Below are positions 43,308 to 52,875 of a stretch of DNA of 64,000 bases, in pieces. The notes under the pieces were generated by a model that did no database searches, had not been told where the DNA came from, and was given only the letters and a program-made list of their open reading frames with translations. The position numbers and the translations under genes were made by a program. Source of the stretch: Bog-756 sp963725395. Its GTDB lineage: Bacteria > Actinomycetota > Acidimicrobiia > Acidimicrobiales > RAAP-2. Numbering within the stretch: the first letter of the stretch is position 1; the number at the start of each line of letters is the position of its first letter. The stretch is from contig CAVRYH010000013.1 of the NCBI GenBank assembly GCA_963725395.1, positions 62,001-126,000 on the forward strand, read 5' to 3'.

Positions 43308-44138
43308 TCAGAGACCGGCGACCAACCGGATGAAGCGGTCGCGGAGCTCGGTGGGGATGAGCGGCTGGAGGGCGGCGATGACCCGAGCGTCGTATCCCAC
43401 CAGGTACCGGGCTCGTGGCGCACCGGCGGTCAAGGCCCTGCCGACGGCGTTGGCCACACCTTCTGGTTCACTCATGAAGAGGGAGAACGCCTTGAGCAGC
43501 GTGCGGAGCCGCTGGTAACTGGCCCCGTACTCCGAACCGGCGTGCCGGAGGACGTCACCTTCGAACGCGTCCCAGATCCCGGTGTGCACGCCTCCGGGCT
43601 CGATCATCACCACTCGGACGCCGTCTCGGGCGACCTCGAGCCGCAGGGCGTCGGACGCCGCCTCGAGCGCGTGCTTGCAGGCCTGGTACCACCCGCTGAA
43701 CGGCGTGGTGGTCACTCCGTAGATGGAGGACATGTTCACGACGCGCCCCTGGCCCTGCGCCCGCATGTGGGGCAATGCCAACCGGGCCAGGCGCATGGGG
43801 GCGATCACCATCGTCTCCAGCTGGCGGCGTGCCTCGCTGTCGGTGACGTCCTCGATCGCCCCCGCACCGGGGTACCCGGCACTGTTCACGACCGCCCAGG
43901 GCCGCAATTCGTCGATGACGGCGGCACACCGCCGCGCCGCGGTCACATCCAGCACGACGGTCTCGACGGAGACGTCGGCGAGGGCGGCCACCCTGGCCAC
44001 CTCGGCCGCTTTGGCATCCGAGCGCACCGATCCAACCGAGCGGAATCCCAACGAGGCCAGGTGCACCACGGTGGCCAGGCCGATCCCGGAATTGGCCCCC
44101 GTGGTCAGTACGGTGCGTTCACTCCGGCGAACTGTCAT
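43308..44138 (-). CDS. SDR family oxidoreductase
   Basis: The 276-residue short-chain dehydrogenase has the cofactor loop VLTTGANSGIGLATVVHLAS near residue 10 and an Arg after strand 2 (GSVRSDA), which suggests NADP. The structural motif is VVNSAGYPGAG. The catalytic Ser lies in VVNMSSIYG near residue 134 and the YxxxK in GWYQACKHALEAAS near residue 150. This is the classical type, often acting on steroids, sugars or fatty-chain alcohols, but the substrate is unknown. GGGGGTGG upstream of ATG 44138 could serve as ribosome binding site. Confidence 0.92.
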   Translation of the reverse strand: MTVRRSERTVLTTGANSGIGLATVVHLASLGFRSVGSVRSDAKAAEVARVAALADVSVETVVLDVTAARRCAAVIDELRPWAVVNSAGYPGAGAIEDVTDSEARRQLETMVIAPMRLARLALPHMRAQGQGRVVNMSSIYGVTTTPFSGWYQACKHALEAASDALRLEVARDGVRVVMIEPGGVHTGIWDAFEGDVLRHAGSEYGASYQRLRTLLKAFSLFMSEPEGVANAVGRALTAGAPRARYLVGYDARVIAALQPLIPTELRDRFIRLVAGL

Positions 44139-44445
44139 GCGCCACCCCCTGGCTTCCGCGCAGCCATCCCGGTTCCGCTACGGCCATCTTGGCCGGTCGC
44201 CGCCGGTCCTGATAGAGGCTTTCGGCAGGATCGGGACGGGCGCCCCGTTGGGAGGCACAGGGTGCGTCGCCGAAAGCGGTGTCGGCCGTCACGACGAGGT
44301 GAACGTTTCGCGACAACGTCGCGGATCCGGGCCCGACCCTTGGCGCCGGTCCTCTCGTGGTGCCAAGATCCATCCGGACGGGTCGGACGGTGCTCGGCAG
44401 CTACCGGCATGGACGACCCGACGTCGACGTGATCGGAGTTGCGAG
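44139..44445. other. 307-nt intergenic region
   Basis: The region lies between the divergent SDR and DUF2510 genes. A near-perfect inverted repeat, CTTGGCGCC (44339-44347) and GGTGCCAAG (44359-44367), has an 11-nt loop. Short open frames here have no recognisable features. Confidence 0.4.
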
Positions 44446-44739
44446 GTGGATGAGATACCCGAGGAAGGCTGGTACACCGACCCCCTCGGCCGCCACGAGG
44501 CCCGCTGGCTCTCGGAGGGCGAGCCGACGAACCTGGTCCACGACGGGGGTGTCGAGTCCCACGACGACGTGACCGGCCCGCAGACGGAAACAGCGGTCAG
44601 GATCCCGGCCGAAGGCGAGGGGGCTAGGGAGGGGGGTGACCTCCGTCGGGCGGATGACGCCGAGCGGGACGATCCCTATGACCCCCGGAGGGCCAGCGAT
44701 GCGGCATCGGTGGCGATCGACGAGTCCACTGGCTTGTGA
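44446..44739 (+). CDS. DUF2510-like domain small protein
   Basis: The 97-residue protein opens with IPEEGWYTDPLGRHEARWLS, close to the DUF2510 motif GWYPDPxGxxxxRYWDGxxWT. The second Trp-rich half reads EARWLSEGEPTNLVHDGG. The rest is acidic and probably disordered. GTG 44446 has CGGAG about 8 nt upstream. DUF2510 domains usually sit at the cytoplasmic ends of actinobacterial membrane proteins; here the domain stands alone. The function is unknown. Confidence 0.6.
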   Translation: MDEIPEEGWYTDPLGRHEARWLSEGEPTNLVHDGGVESHDDVTGPQTETAVRIPAEGEGAREGGDLRRADDAERDDPYDPRRASDAASVAIDESTGL

Positions 44740-44886
44740 GCAGGACGCCTTCGACGGCGTCCCGCCTCCTACGCCCGGCATCGAGGGTTGCGGAGGGGAT
44801 GGGTCGAACCGGCTGGTGCCAGAAGGTGCAGCCGGTGGCCCCACCTCGTGCTTGCTGGAATACTCGGTGAGGCCGAAAGGGGGCCC

Positions 44887-46095
44887 ATGTCGTACAGCGA
44901 AGGTCGCATCGTCCACGATGCCGACGCCCACCTCATGGAGACGCCCACCTGGCTCCGGGACCACGCGGAGCCCAGATACCGCGACCAGCTGCCTGTCCTG
45001 GCGTACCCGGGCGGCAACGAGCTGCGCCAGACCGGGAGTCCCGAGGAGCAGCAGCGTGATCTGGCCGCCTCCTTCGACCGCCTGCGGGAACGCCACGCTT
45101 CGGCGGAGTTCCGTGCCACCGAAGAGGCCGACATCATGCAGCGCAAGAACTTTCTCGCCACGGGGGGGTTCATTGCCGAGGACCGTCCCCGTGCTCTGGA
45201 TCTGCTGGGGTTCTCCAGCCAGTTGGTGTTCAACACCTTCCACAACAGCCGGCTGTACGACTTCGAGCACGCCGGCAACGACGAACTCGCCTACGCCGCC
45301 GCTCGGGCCCACAACCGGGGGATGCTCGAGTTCTGCTCGGTCGACCCGCGCCTCCTCCCCTCGTGTTACGTCCCCCTGGTCGATCCGGCCAGAGCGGCAG
45401 AGACGGCCGCCGATGCGTTGGCCGAAGGGGCTGCCGCACTGCTGGTGGCTTCGGGCTGCCCCGCCGCGTTCTCGCCCAGCCACCGCGACCTGTTCGGCGT
45501 CTGGGCCCAGGCCGAGGAGGCCGGCATCCCGGTCGTGTTCCACGTGGGCGGAACCGGTGCCCTGATCGACCCGGGCTATTTCGTAAACGGGCTCCCCGTA
45601 CCTCCCGACTTCCACGGGGGCGAAGAGAATTTCCGGTCGGTCGACTACATGGGCATCCCCGGCCCGCCGGCCCAGACACTGGCCACGCTCATCTTCGACG
45701 GTGTGCTCGACCGTTTCCCCGGGCTGCGGTTCGGGGTCATCGAACAGGGAGCCATCTGGGTGCCGTCCTGGTTGCGCCAGATGGAGTCGGCGTTCGACGC
45801 GTTCCACCGGCACGAGGATCGGCTGCAGGCGCTGGCCCTCCGACCGACCGACTATGTCCATCGGCAGGTCCGCTTCACCCCCTATCCCACAGAGGACGTC
45901 GGGTGGATCGTGGAGCAGGGAGGTCCGGATCTGGTCATGTTCTCGTCCGACTATCCACATGTCGAAGGAGGCCGCAAACCCATCGAGCGGTTCGAGGCGT
46001 CCCTCGGAGATTCCGGGCCGGACACACGCCGGCAGTTCTACGCCGACAACTTCCTCTTCCTCATGGGGACGGCCGGAGAGCACCTGGCCGCATGA
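44887..46095 (+). CDS. Amidohydrolase family 2 protein (metal-dependent hydrolase/decarboxylase)
   Basis: The 402-residue TIM-barrel enzyme of the amidohydrolase_2 (ACMSD-like) family starts with the metal motif IVHDADAHLMETPTWL near residue 8. The barrel His lies in PVVFHVGGTGALIDPG near residue 217, and the late Asp lies in LVMFSSDYPHVEGG near residue 348. Such enzymes decarboxylate or hydrolyse aromatic and cyclic compounds. A second member of the same family lies at 52876-54012. ATG 44887 is preceded by AAAGGGGG at good Shine-Dalgarno spacing. The protein is cytosolic with no signal peptide. Confidence 0.9.
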   Translation: MSYSEGRIVHDADAHLMETPTWLRDHAEPRYRDQLPVLAYPGGNELRQTGSPEEQQRDLAASFDRLRERHASAEFRATEEADIMQRKNFLATGGFIAEDRPRALDLLGFSSQLVFNTFHNSRLYDFEHAGNDELAYAAARAHNRGMLEFCSVDPRLLPSCYVPLVDPARAAETAADALAEGAAALLVASGCPAAFSPSHRDLFGVWAQAEEAGIPVVFHVGGTGALIDPGYFVNGLPVPPDFHGGEENFRSVDYMGIPGPPAQTLATLIFDGVLDRFPGLRFGVIEQGAIWVPSWLRQMESAFDAFHRHEDRLQALALRPTDYVHRQVRFTPYPTEDVGWIVEQGGPDLVMFSSDYPHVEGGRKPIERFEASLGDSGPDTRRQFYADNFLFLMGTAGEHLAA

Positions 46096-46278
46096 ACCGG
46101 GCGGTGGGGCGGCTCCGACGGGTCCAACGATGTCGCAGCGGCCCCCCACGTCGGCGACCCGTGGCCCGTGGTGACCACGGTGCGGATCGCCCGACCCTGC
46201 CCGGGGCGCAGATGGGCGTTGCGGGCCGGTCCTCCGTCGGCGAGCCGGTCACCCTCCTCGGGTGACGGCGGGGACCGG

Positions 46279-46866
46279 GTGGGTACCGTGGCCCCGCAGC
46301 GGAATTTCTTCCTCGCCGTGCCGATTCCCCGTCACCTGCGCCAATCGGTGGCGGCGAAGGCCGTTGATCTTACCGCCGGGAAGGTCACGGTGGTGCTCCC
46401 GGAGCGCTACCACCTCACGCTGATCTACTACGGAGGGGTCGGCACCGACTCACTCGAGCAGCTGGGGAGCACCATCGATCTGTTGTGCCGCGACCGGCGA
46501 CCGTTCGAGCTGGGTATGGGCGGGGCCGGCCAGTTCAGGCGCGGCACCGTGCTCTGGTTCGGCGTCACGGGGGAGGTGGAGAGGTTGGCCCGTACCCGCC
46601 GACAGCTCCTGGACGCCACGAGGGAGTTCGGCTCGGCCACGTCGGGTTCGAAGGATCCGGACCGGTCACCGTTCGCTCCCCACGTCACGATCGCTCGTTG
46701 CCGGACCGGGGAACATCCCTTTCCGGGGTTCGAGGAGCTGTCCCCCACCTGGAGCGTCATCGACCGGTTCGTCGCCGATCGGTTGACGCTCTTCGAGAGC
46801 ACCCGAGGTCGGTACCGACCGGTGATGGAGTTCGCACTGGGCGGTAGCTCGGACCGGCCCTACTGA
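46279..46866 (+). CDS. thpR: RNA 2',3'-cyclic phosphodiesterase (2'-5' RNA ligase family)
   Basis: The protein has about 195 residues with the bilobal 2H phosphoesterase fold. The two catalytic HxT/S motifs are RYHLTLIYYGG near residue 44 and APHVTIARCR near residue 139. Between them lies the central sheet (FELGMGGAGQFRRGTVLWFG). The family opens 2',3'-cyclic phosphates in RNA and was named after its ligase activity in vitro. The start is uncertain between GTG 46279 and GTG 46288; the conserved part begins QRNFFLAVPIP. A perfect 7-bp hairpin at 46873-46890 follows the stop. Confidence 0.9.
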   Translation: MGTVAPQRNFFLAVPIPRHLRQSVAAKAVDLTAGKVTVVLPERYHLTLIYYGGVGTDSLEQLGSTIDLLCRDRRPFELGMGGAGQFRRGTVLWFGVTGEVERLARTRRQLLDATREFGSATSGSKDPDRSPFAPHVTIARCRTGEHPFPGFEELSPTWSVIDRFVADRLTLFESTRGRYRPVMEFALGGSSDRPY

Positions 46867-46872
46867 GTCGAC

Positions 46873-46890
46873 TCCGGGGTCATCCCCGGA
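46873..46890 (+). terminator. Hairpin directly after thpR
   Basis: TCCGGGG (46873-46879) and CCCCGGA (46884-46890) form a perfect 7-bp stem with a 4-nt loop, 6 nt after the stop codon. It probably terminates thpR and may also stop the convergent cyclase transcript. Confidence 0.55.
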
Positions 46891-46983
46891 TCACCCCTAT
46901 GGACAGGCCCAGCCCCGAGGTCCCGATGTCGGGGCCGCCGGGTCGGTTTCCAGTTGGCACAGCCCGACCGGCTCCGGTGGCGG

Positions 46984-48054
46984 TCATCGCTCGGGGCCGC
47001 CCCCCGTGGGCGTCCACGGGGGGAGAGCGTCACTGATCGAGTGCACCTCGACCGGATGCTCGAACCCCTTCAGGAGACGGTGGCCTGCGGCCTGGAATTC
47101 GAACACGTGGCTGGCGGAGCGAGCGGTGGCTCCGTCGACCAGGACCTCCCTCGGGATGGCCAGGTCGGCCAATCGGGAGGCCATGTTCACGACAGGCCCG
47201 TAGTAGTCACCGAGCCGGGAGATCACGTCGCCAAAGCAGACGCCGCCCCGTGGCTCGATGTCGGGCCCGAACGCCGCGGTGATGTCGCGGGCGATGGCGC
47301 AGCCGGCATCGGCGGACGGGGCCACCACCATCACTTCGTCCCCGATGTGCTTGACGATCCTGCCGCCATGGGACGAGGCGACCTCGAATGCCTTGTCCTC
47401 GAACGAACCGACCAACTCGAGCAGCGAGGCGGGAGGGGTGTGGAGGGAGAGCGGGGTGAAGCCGACAAGGTCGACGAAGCCGACCGCCAATCGGTGAAGG
47501 GACCGGTCGCTCACCTCGGCCTGGGCGGCACGCTGGCGGTCGATGGCGTCCCGCATGTGATGGGCGAACACCGATCCCATCGAACTGCCCAGGCGCAGCG
47601 CGGCGGCGCCGACTGCGGCCTGGTCCTCGGCCCGGGAGAGCATGTCCGTCTCCGGCGTGTCGAACAAGGGCTCCTGGGTCTGCACGTAGACCGCCACCGC
47701 CGCCTCGGCGACGCGGGCGAGGGAGCTCCCGAGAACTCTGAGCAGCTCGCCGCCGTGCGGACCGACCGGGTTGGCCTGAGCGAGGAACGTGGTGAGGTCG
47801 GCGTCCCCTTCGGAGAACATCGGCCGACGTTCGTCGGGAACGACGACCCCCAAGGTGCGCCACATCGAGAGGACGTGATCCACACTGGCCCCGGATCTTG
47901 ATGCCAGGTCATCGGCGGTGAGAGTGGTCCCCTGGGCCAGCACCAGATCTCCTGCCAGGCGGGCCGGGTAGCGGGCGTTGGCGATCTGCTCGTCGCTGGC
48001 ACCGAGCGACCGCAAGAACACATCGACCTCGGCGGCTTCCCGGTCTGCGGCCAC
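46984..48054 (-). CDS. Class III adenylate cyclase with N-terminal regulatory domain (Rv1264/Rv2212-like)
   Basis: The 356-residue protein has residues 1-180 as a helical regulatory region (FLRSLGASDEQIANARYPAR, LTADDLASRSGASVDHVLSM) and residues 185-345 as a class III cyclase catalytic domain. The metal and base residues are in VGFVDLVGFTPLS near residue 193, IVKHIGDEVMVVAPSA near residue 235 and YYGPVVNMASRLADLA near residue 291. The two-domain order and length match mycobacterial Rv1264 and Rv2212, where the N-terminus inhibits the cyclase in response to pH or lipid. GTG 48054 has TAGCGT exactly 6 nt upstream on the minus strand. Confidence 0.9.
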   Translation of the reverse strand: MAADREAAEVDVFLRSLGASDEQIANARYPARLAGDLVLAQGTTLTADDLASRSGASVDHVLSMWRTLGVVVPDERRPMFSEGDADLTTFLAQANPVGPHGGELLRVLGSSLARVAEAAVAVYVQTQEPLFDTPETDMLSRAEDQAAVGAAALRLGSSMGSVFAHHMRDAIDRQRAAQAEVSDRSLHRLAVGFVDLVGFTPLSLHTPPASLLELVGSFEDKAFEVASSHGGRIVKHIGDEVMVVAPSADAGCAIARDITAAFGPDIEPRGGVCFGDVISRLGDYYGPVVNMASRLADLAIPREVLVDGATARSASHVFEFQAAGHRLLKGFEHPVEVHSISDALPPWTPTGGGPER

Positions 48055-48225
48055 GGTCCGACGCTACCTCCAGCGGTCGTCCGGCGGCCCTCCGACTGCT
48101 CCCTCAGCTCGGTGCCGCCAGGGTCCGGCGTCCCCGAATACCGGCGAGACGGCGGGCGGGGCTGGTGCCGATCCACCGTGTTACCTCGGCGACGGTGGCC
48201 GGAGCGGGAGGTGTGATGCAGGACG

Positions 48226-49200
48226 TCATTCCTCCCGTGGGTGGGCCCACGCGGCCAGCAGATCGGCGGCGCCGGCGCACAGGCGCTCGACAATGTCGGA
48301 GGCCGGGCTGAACTCGACGAGTTGGCCCACGCCCTGGCCGGCATCGACATGGGCGAAACCGGGGTCTCCCCGCTCCCTGCCGCGGGCCAACTCGGCGAGC
48401 GCCTCGGGGTCGGCCCGAAGCCCCTCCTCGCGACCGGCCCAGCGCTCCCAGAATGCATTCCTGAGGACTCGCTCAGGGTACTTGTCCGGCCAGGGGTAGC
48501 CGAGGCCCACATCGAAGACCCTCGTCGTCACTGTGTCGGTGCCCTGGGCCCGCACGAGGGCGCTCTTCGCGGTATCGGAGGCGAGCGACTCCGGGGTGGC
48601 GGCGAAGGCGGTTCCGATCCAGGCCCCGGATGCGCCCGCCGCCAGCACGGCGGCGAGTCCGCGCGGAGACGAGATCCCTCCCGCGGCGACCACCGGCAGC
48701 GGGAGGGCATCGAGGACGTCTTCGAGCAGCGGGAGTGTGCCCACCGATGGTTGGCCGTGGCCGCCACCTTCGGCACCCCGTGTCACCAGGACGTCGATCC
48801 CGCCATCGGCGGCCCGCCGCGCCGTGGCGAGGTCGGAGACCTGCGCCGCGGTCACGATCCCCGCATCGCGGACCCGCTCGGCCCAGGACCAGGCCTCCCC
48901 GAAGCTGACCGAGATCAAGGTGGGGGAGGCTTCGATGGCGGCATCGAGCAGCGCGGTGTCCCGGGCCAGGGCCCAGTCGAGGAGACCGATGCCGAAGCGG
49001 AGGCCAGCTCGACGGGGATGGCCGGCCTCCTTCTCGAGGAACGCCACCGATCCGGCACTCCCCACACCGATCATCCCGAGGCCACCCGCCCGCGAGACGG
49101 CTGCGGCCAACCTTCCCCCGGCCACACCACCCATCGGGGCGTTCAGGACCGGTGCGGCGATCCCCATCGCCCGGGACCATGGAGTCGACAGATCAATCAT
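48226..49200 (-). CDS. Nitronate monooxygenase (2-nitropropane dioxygenase family)
   Basis: The 324-residue FMN-dependent TIM barrel contains PVLNAPMGGVAGGRLAAAVS near residue 16, DVLVTRGAEGGGHGQPSVGT near residue 135 (catalytic His region) and VVAAGGISSPRGLAAVLAAG near residue 166 (phosphate-binding). GASGAWIGTAFAATPES near residue 186 is also a family signature. It oxidises alkyl nitronates or is a related enoyl-reductase-like FMN enzyme. ATG 49200 is the chosen start; the frame continues upstream without features. It lies 108 nt downstream of folD on the same strand. Confidence 0.9.
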   Translation of the reverse strand: MIDLSTPWSRAMGIAAPVLNAPMGGVAGGRLAAAVSRAGGLGMIGVGSAGSVAFLEKEAGHPRRAGLRFGIGLLDWALARDTALLDAAIEASPTLISVSFGEAWSWAERVRDAGIVTAAQVSDLATARRAADGGIDVLVTRGAEGGGHGQPSVGTLPLLEDVLDALPLPVVAAGGISSPRGLAAVLAAGASGAWIGTAFAATPESLASDTAKSALVRAQGTDTVTTRVFDVGLGYPWPDKYPERVLRNAFWERWAGREEGLRADPEALAELARGRERGDPGFAHVDAGQGVGQLVEFSPASDIVERLCAGAADLLAAWAHPREE

Positions 49201-49308
49201 GCACCGTGGGACCGTTCTCGAGCCCACGCAGCGTGTACGGGCCCGTTCCACGCGACGACGCTACCGGCGGTCCACCATCGGTGCGGGGTCCCCCGGGGAC
49301 GACCGAAC

Positions 49309-50178
49309 TCACTCCGGATCGGTGTGCCGGGCCCGCATGGTGGCGGCAGCTACCGTCTGGTCGAGGAGGACGGCGATGGTCATGGGACCCACCCCTCCGG
49401 GCACCGGGGTGATGGCGCTGGCGACCGAGCGGGCCTCCTCGAAGTGCACATCACCCACTCCTCCCTGGTAGTAGCCAGCGTCGATGACGACCGCACCGGG
49501 TTTCAGCCACCCGCCCCTGACGAAATTCGGCCGGCCCACCGCGGCGACCACGATGTCGGCGGTTCCCACGATCCGGGGGAGGTCACACGTCCGGGAGTGG
49601 CAGAAGGTCACCGTCGCGTCCCGGGCCAACAGGAGCATCCCGACCGGCTTGCCGAGGATGGGGCTCCGGCCGATGACCACGGCATGGCGTCCCGACGGGT
49701 CGATGCCGTATTCGTCGAGGAGCCGCAGGATCCCACCCGGGGTGCACGAGGCGAAGCCCGGCAGCCCGAACGCCATCGAGGCGAATGAGTGCATGGTCAC
49801 CCCGTCCACGTCCTTCTGACGGTCGATGGCCTCGAACGCGGCCCGTTCGTCGACATTGCTCGGAACCGGGTGTTGCACCAGGATGCCGTCGATCTGAGGG
49901 TCCGCCGAAAGGCCATCGATCCTGTCGACTACCTCGGAGGTGGACACCTCGGACGGCAGTTCGACGAGGCGCGACGCGATGCCCACCGCGGCACACCGTC
50001 GCTGTTTCATGGCGACGTAGGTGATCGAAGCAGGGTCGCTGCCCACCAGCACGGCGGCCAAACTGGGACGGCGGCCGTACCGCGTGGCGAACCGGGCGGC
50101 CCGTCCGGCCGTCTCGGCCATGATCTCACGGGCGAGGGAGGCACCGTCCAGGATCACGGCGCCCGATGTCTCGGTCAT
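49309..50178 (-). CDS. folD: Methylenetetrahydrofolate dehydrogenase/cyclohydrolase FolD
   Basis: FolD interconverts 5,10-methylene-, methenyl- and 10-formyl-tetrahydrofolate, the one-carbon supply for purines and formyl-methionine. The 289-residue protein carries LAAVLVGSDPASITYVAMKQ (YxxxK catalytic Lys near residue 57), GILVQHPVPSNVD near residue 97, KDVDGVTMHS near residue 123, GRSPILGKPVGMLLL near residue 168 (cofactor loop) and PVPGGVGPMTIAVLL near residue 262. ATG 50178 has GAGGAG about 6 nt upstream. The gene is complete and has all active-site signatures. Confidence 0.96.
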   Translation of the reverse strand: MTETSGAVILDGASLAREIMAETAGRAARFATRYGRRPSLAAVLVGSDPASITYVAMKQRRCAAVGIASRLVELPSEVSTSEVVDRIDGLSADPQIDGILVQHPVPSNVDERAAFEAIDRQKDVDGVTMHSFASMAFGLPGFASCTPGGILRLLDEYGIDPSGRHAVVIGRSPILGKPVGMLLLARDATVTFCHSRTCDLPRIVGTADIVVAAVGRPNFVRGGWLKPGAVVIDAGYYQGGVGDVHFEEARSVASAITPVPGGVGPMTIAVLLDQTVAAATMRARHTDPE

Positions 50179-50400
50179 GGATACTCCTCGGGTCGATGGA
50201 ATCGCCCAGGCGCACGGCTCATGACGGGAGTTGCTGTTCCCGGGCCGCTCCCCGGTGGTGCTCCACCCCGGCGCCAGTCACGACCCAGGCCGAGCCTACC
50301 CCTCTGCCCGGTGCCCGCCGGGCCCGTCGTGTCGTCGCCACCGCGGGGGAAGGCCCGGGCCACGATGGAACGACCGGGTCGTGTGAGCCAGACTCTCCTG

Positions 50401-52125
50401 ATGGCCAGTGTGCTCCGACGGTGGGCGACCGCCCGTGGCCGGTGTGGTTGGCTGCCGCTCCGACGATCGGGTGGAGCCTCCGTTGGGGTGTGGGTCCGAC
50501 GTGGCATCCTCGTTCCCCTGGGTCTCGTGGTGGTCCTGGGTGGCGTGCCGGCATGGGCATCGGCCGCTACGCTTCCGGCTCCCGATCCGGCCCGGGGTCC
50601 TGTGGGTCCCCTGCGCTCCCCGGGGGGCGCGTGGCTCGTCGACCGGGACGGTCGGACCGTGCTGCTCCACGGGGTCGACCTCGTGTACAAGGTCGAGCCC
50701 TACGAGGTGGAGGTCACCGGGAGCGGCCCCAACGTCCTCACCCCGGCCGAGGCCCGTCGCATGGCGGAGCTCGGCTTCGACGTCGTGCGCCTCGGGATCA
50801 TCTGGAAGGGTCTCGAGCCCGGATCCGACCCCATCAACGACCCTGCGGTCTGCACGCCGGGTACGCCCCGGCCGTCGGGGTCCGGACAGTTCGACGCCGG
50901 CGTCTTCGACACGTACCTGGACAGGCTCGAGGCCACCGTGTCCCTGCTCGCCCACTACGGGATCGCCTCTTTGATCGACATGCACCAGGACGTCTACAAC
51001 GAGGCCTTCGGGGGAGAGGGGGCTCCGAATTGGGCCGTCTGCACCGACGGGGTCACCCCCGCGCCGAAACGGAACGTCGAGAACTGGAGCGTGAACTACA
51101 CCGGGCCGGGCGTGGCCCAGGCGTACGGCCACTTCTGGGCCAACGACGTGGTCGGGAACCTTCAGGGTGAGTTCGACACGATCTGGGCCAGGATCGCCGC
51201 CCACTTTCGGGGCAATCCCTGGGTGGTCGGCTACGACCCGTTCAACGAGCCCTACGCCGCCGGCCTCAGCACGGACGCCAACGATCCCTCGTTCGATGCG
51301 GAGCTCGAGTGCTTCTACACCGGGCGTGCGCATCCCGGCCTCGACCAGGCCGGACTGCCAGTCACCTGCCCGCCCGACGATCCTGAGGAGGGCCTGATCC
51401 CGCGCATCGAAGCCGCCGACCCGACCCATCTCGTCGCCTACGAAGGGAACTACAGCACCGATTCCGGTGTCCCGAACCACATCGGTGCCATGGACGAACC
51501 ACGCCTCGTCCTCAACTTCCACGACTACTGCTTCCTGCACGTCCCGAACGGTCCGGAGCCACCCGGGTTCGGTTCGATCTGTGGCCCGCTCGAGCGTTAC
51601 GTCTTCTCCCAGCACGCGGAGGAACGGGCCGATGACGCCTCACCCCAGCAACCCGGGGGCCCGAGCTGGTTGCTCACCGAGTTCGGCGCCACCACCGACA
51701 CCGCCGACCTCAACCGGATCACGTCGGACGCCAATGCCAACCTCGTCGGATGGATCTATTGGCAGTGGATCAACTACGACGACCCGACCGGTTCGCATTC
51801 GTCGGCACTGTGGCCACCGCGGAAAGCGACCGCCGCGCAGCTCCACGTGCTGTCGGAGACCTACGCGTCGGCCGTGGCCGGAACACCCACATCCATGGCG
51901 TTCGACCCCGGCACCGCCGCATTCACCTTGCGCTACCGCTCGAACCCGAAGATCACCGCCCCCACCGTGGTCGTCGTTCCCTTGTCGACCCATTATCCCC
52001 ACGGCTATTGCGCGCGGGTCGTGGGTGCCCGGATCACCTCCCACCCCGGCGCCGGCATCGTCGACATCGAGAACGGGACGTCGCCCGCCGCGGTGACGGT
52101 GTCGGTCACCGCAGGCTCCTGTTGA
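50401..52125 (+). CDS. Secreted GH5 glycosidase (endoglycosylceramidase-like)
   Basis: The 574-residue protein has a long basic N-region and then a hydrophobic signal segment (ILVPLGLVVVLGGVPAWASA near residues 36-55). The GH5 barrel shows FDVVRLGIIWKGLEPG, ASLIDMHQDVYNEAFGG near residue 187, the acid/base Glu in GYDPFNEPYAAG near residue 281 and the nucleophile Glu in SWLLTEFGATTD near residue 425. WIYWQWINYDDP near residue 451 and a C-terminal beta domain with TFTLRY-like strands match endoglycosylceramidases, which cut the glycan from glycolipids. The start could be ATG 50365 instead. It overlaps the convergent next gene by 20 bp. Confidence 0.9.
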   Translation: MASVLRRWATARGRCGWLPLRRSGGASVGVWVRRGILVPLGLVVVLGGVPAWASAATLPAPDPARGPVGPLRSPGGAWLVDRDGRTVLLHGVDLVYKVEPYEVEVTGSGPNVLTPAEARRMAELGFDVVRLGIIWKGLEPGSDPINDPAVCTPGTPRPSGSGQFDAGVFDTYLDRLEATVSLLAHYGIASLIDMHQDVYNEAFGGEGAPNWAVCTDGVTPAPKRNVENWSVNYTGPGVAQAYGHFWANDVVGNLQGEFDTIWARIAAHFRGNPWVVGYDPFNEPYAAGLSTDANDPSFDAELECFYTGRAHPGLDQAGLPVTCPPDDPEEGLIPRIEAADPTHLVAYEGNYSTDSGVPNHIGAMDEPRLVLNFHDYCFLHVPNGPEPPGFGSICGPLERYVFSQHAEERADDASPQQPGGPSWLLTEFGATTDTADLNRITSDANANLVGWIYWQWINYDDPTGSHSSALWPPRKATAAQLHVLSETYASAVAGTPTSMAFDPGTAAFTLRYRSNPKITAPTVVVVPLSTHYPHGYCARVVGARITSHPGAGIVDIENGTSPAAVTVSVTAGSC

Positions 52126-52693
52126 GCCCGGCGGGACCGTCCACGGGCAGCGCGATCTCGTCGGAGAGCAGGTAGGCGAGCAGCACGGCGATGAGAGGAA
52201 CCTCGGGACCGGCGAAACGGACGGCGGGGGCTTCCTCGAAGAGCAGGTCGAGTTCGAAACGGTCCAACCGGGGGACGACCTGGAAGATCTGTTCCAACCA
52301 GATCGACTGCCACCGCGCTTCGTCGAGGACGAGTATGCGGGCCGATGTGACTGCGACAGTGGTCCAGCCGAGTGGTCGCCACTGGGCGGCCGCACGCCGC
52401 TCAGCCTGGCGCCGCCTGTGCGAGTTCCACGCCGCGCTCCCGAGTGCGGTGACAGCCAGCGCCCTGAGGCTGCCGAGACCCAGGAGCGTGGTGCTGGCGT
52501 AGGGAGCGTCGGTCAGCGAAGCGTAGCGGGCATACGAGAGCTGCGACATCCCGAACGCCTCCTCTCCGTACCCGAGACGGACGCCGATATCCGTCGCGGC
52601 CGGCGCGCCCCCGGATCGGAGATGGCTCATCAGCCGTCGGGCACTCTCCATGCCGTCGCCGTAGCGCGCGTTCCCCTTGACGCCGACACCCAT
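52106..52693 (-). CDS. Hypothetical protein
   Basis: The 195-residue protein is not recognised. It has a helical first part (MESARRLMSHLRSGG, MSQLSYARYASLTDAPYAST), a hydrophobic Ala-rich stretch near residues 70-90 and then a beta-rich part. In that part WTTVAVTSARILVLDEARWQ and LEQIFQVVPRLDRFELDLLF look like a PH-like domain of the bPH type. It may be a membrane-associated protein. ATG 52693 has GAGGAGC about 7 nt upstream. Its end overlaps the end of the convergent GH5 gene by 20 bp. Confidence 0.65.
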   Translation of the reverse strand: MGVGVKGNARYGDGMESARRLMSHLRSGGAPAATDIGVRLGYGEEAFGMSQLSYARYASLTDAPYASTTLLGLGSLRALAVTALGSAAWNSHRRRQAERRAAAQWRPLGWTTVAVTSARILVLDEARWQSIWLEQIFQVVPRLDRFELDLLFEEAPAVRFAGPEVPLIAVLLAYLLSDEIALPVDGPAGLNRSLR

Positions 52694-52875
52694 GGTGGTG
52701 CTCCTCGGTTATCGTGCGACCGGAAGGCGTTTGCCTCACGGTCGCAGGTCCCTGCCCGCATTCCGCGGAGGTCAAGTGTGGCGCCGGGGTGTGACAGCTA
52801 CCGGTACAGGCCGGCACCGGGCACTTGAGCCTGCGGTGCACGGCCACGGACGAGGACCATGACGCCCCCGACCGC

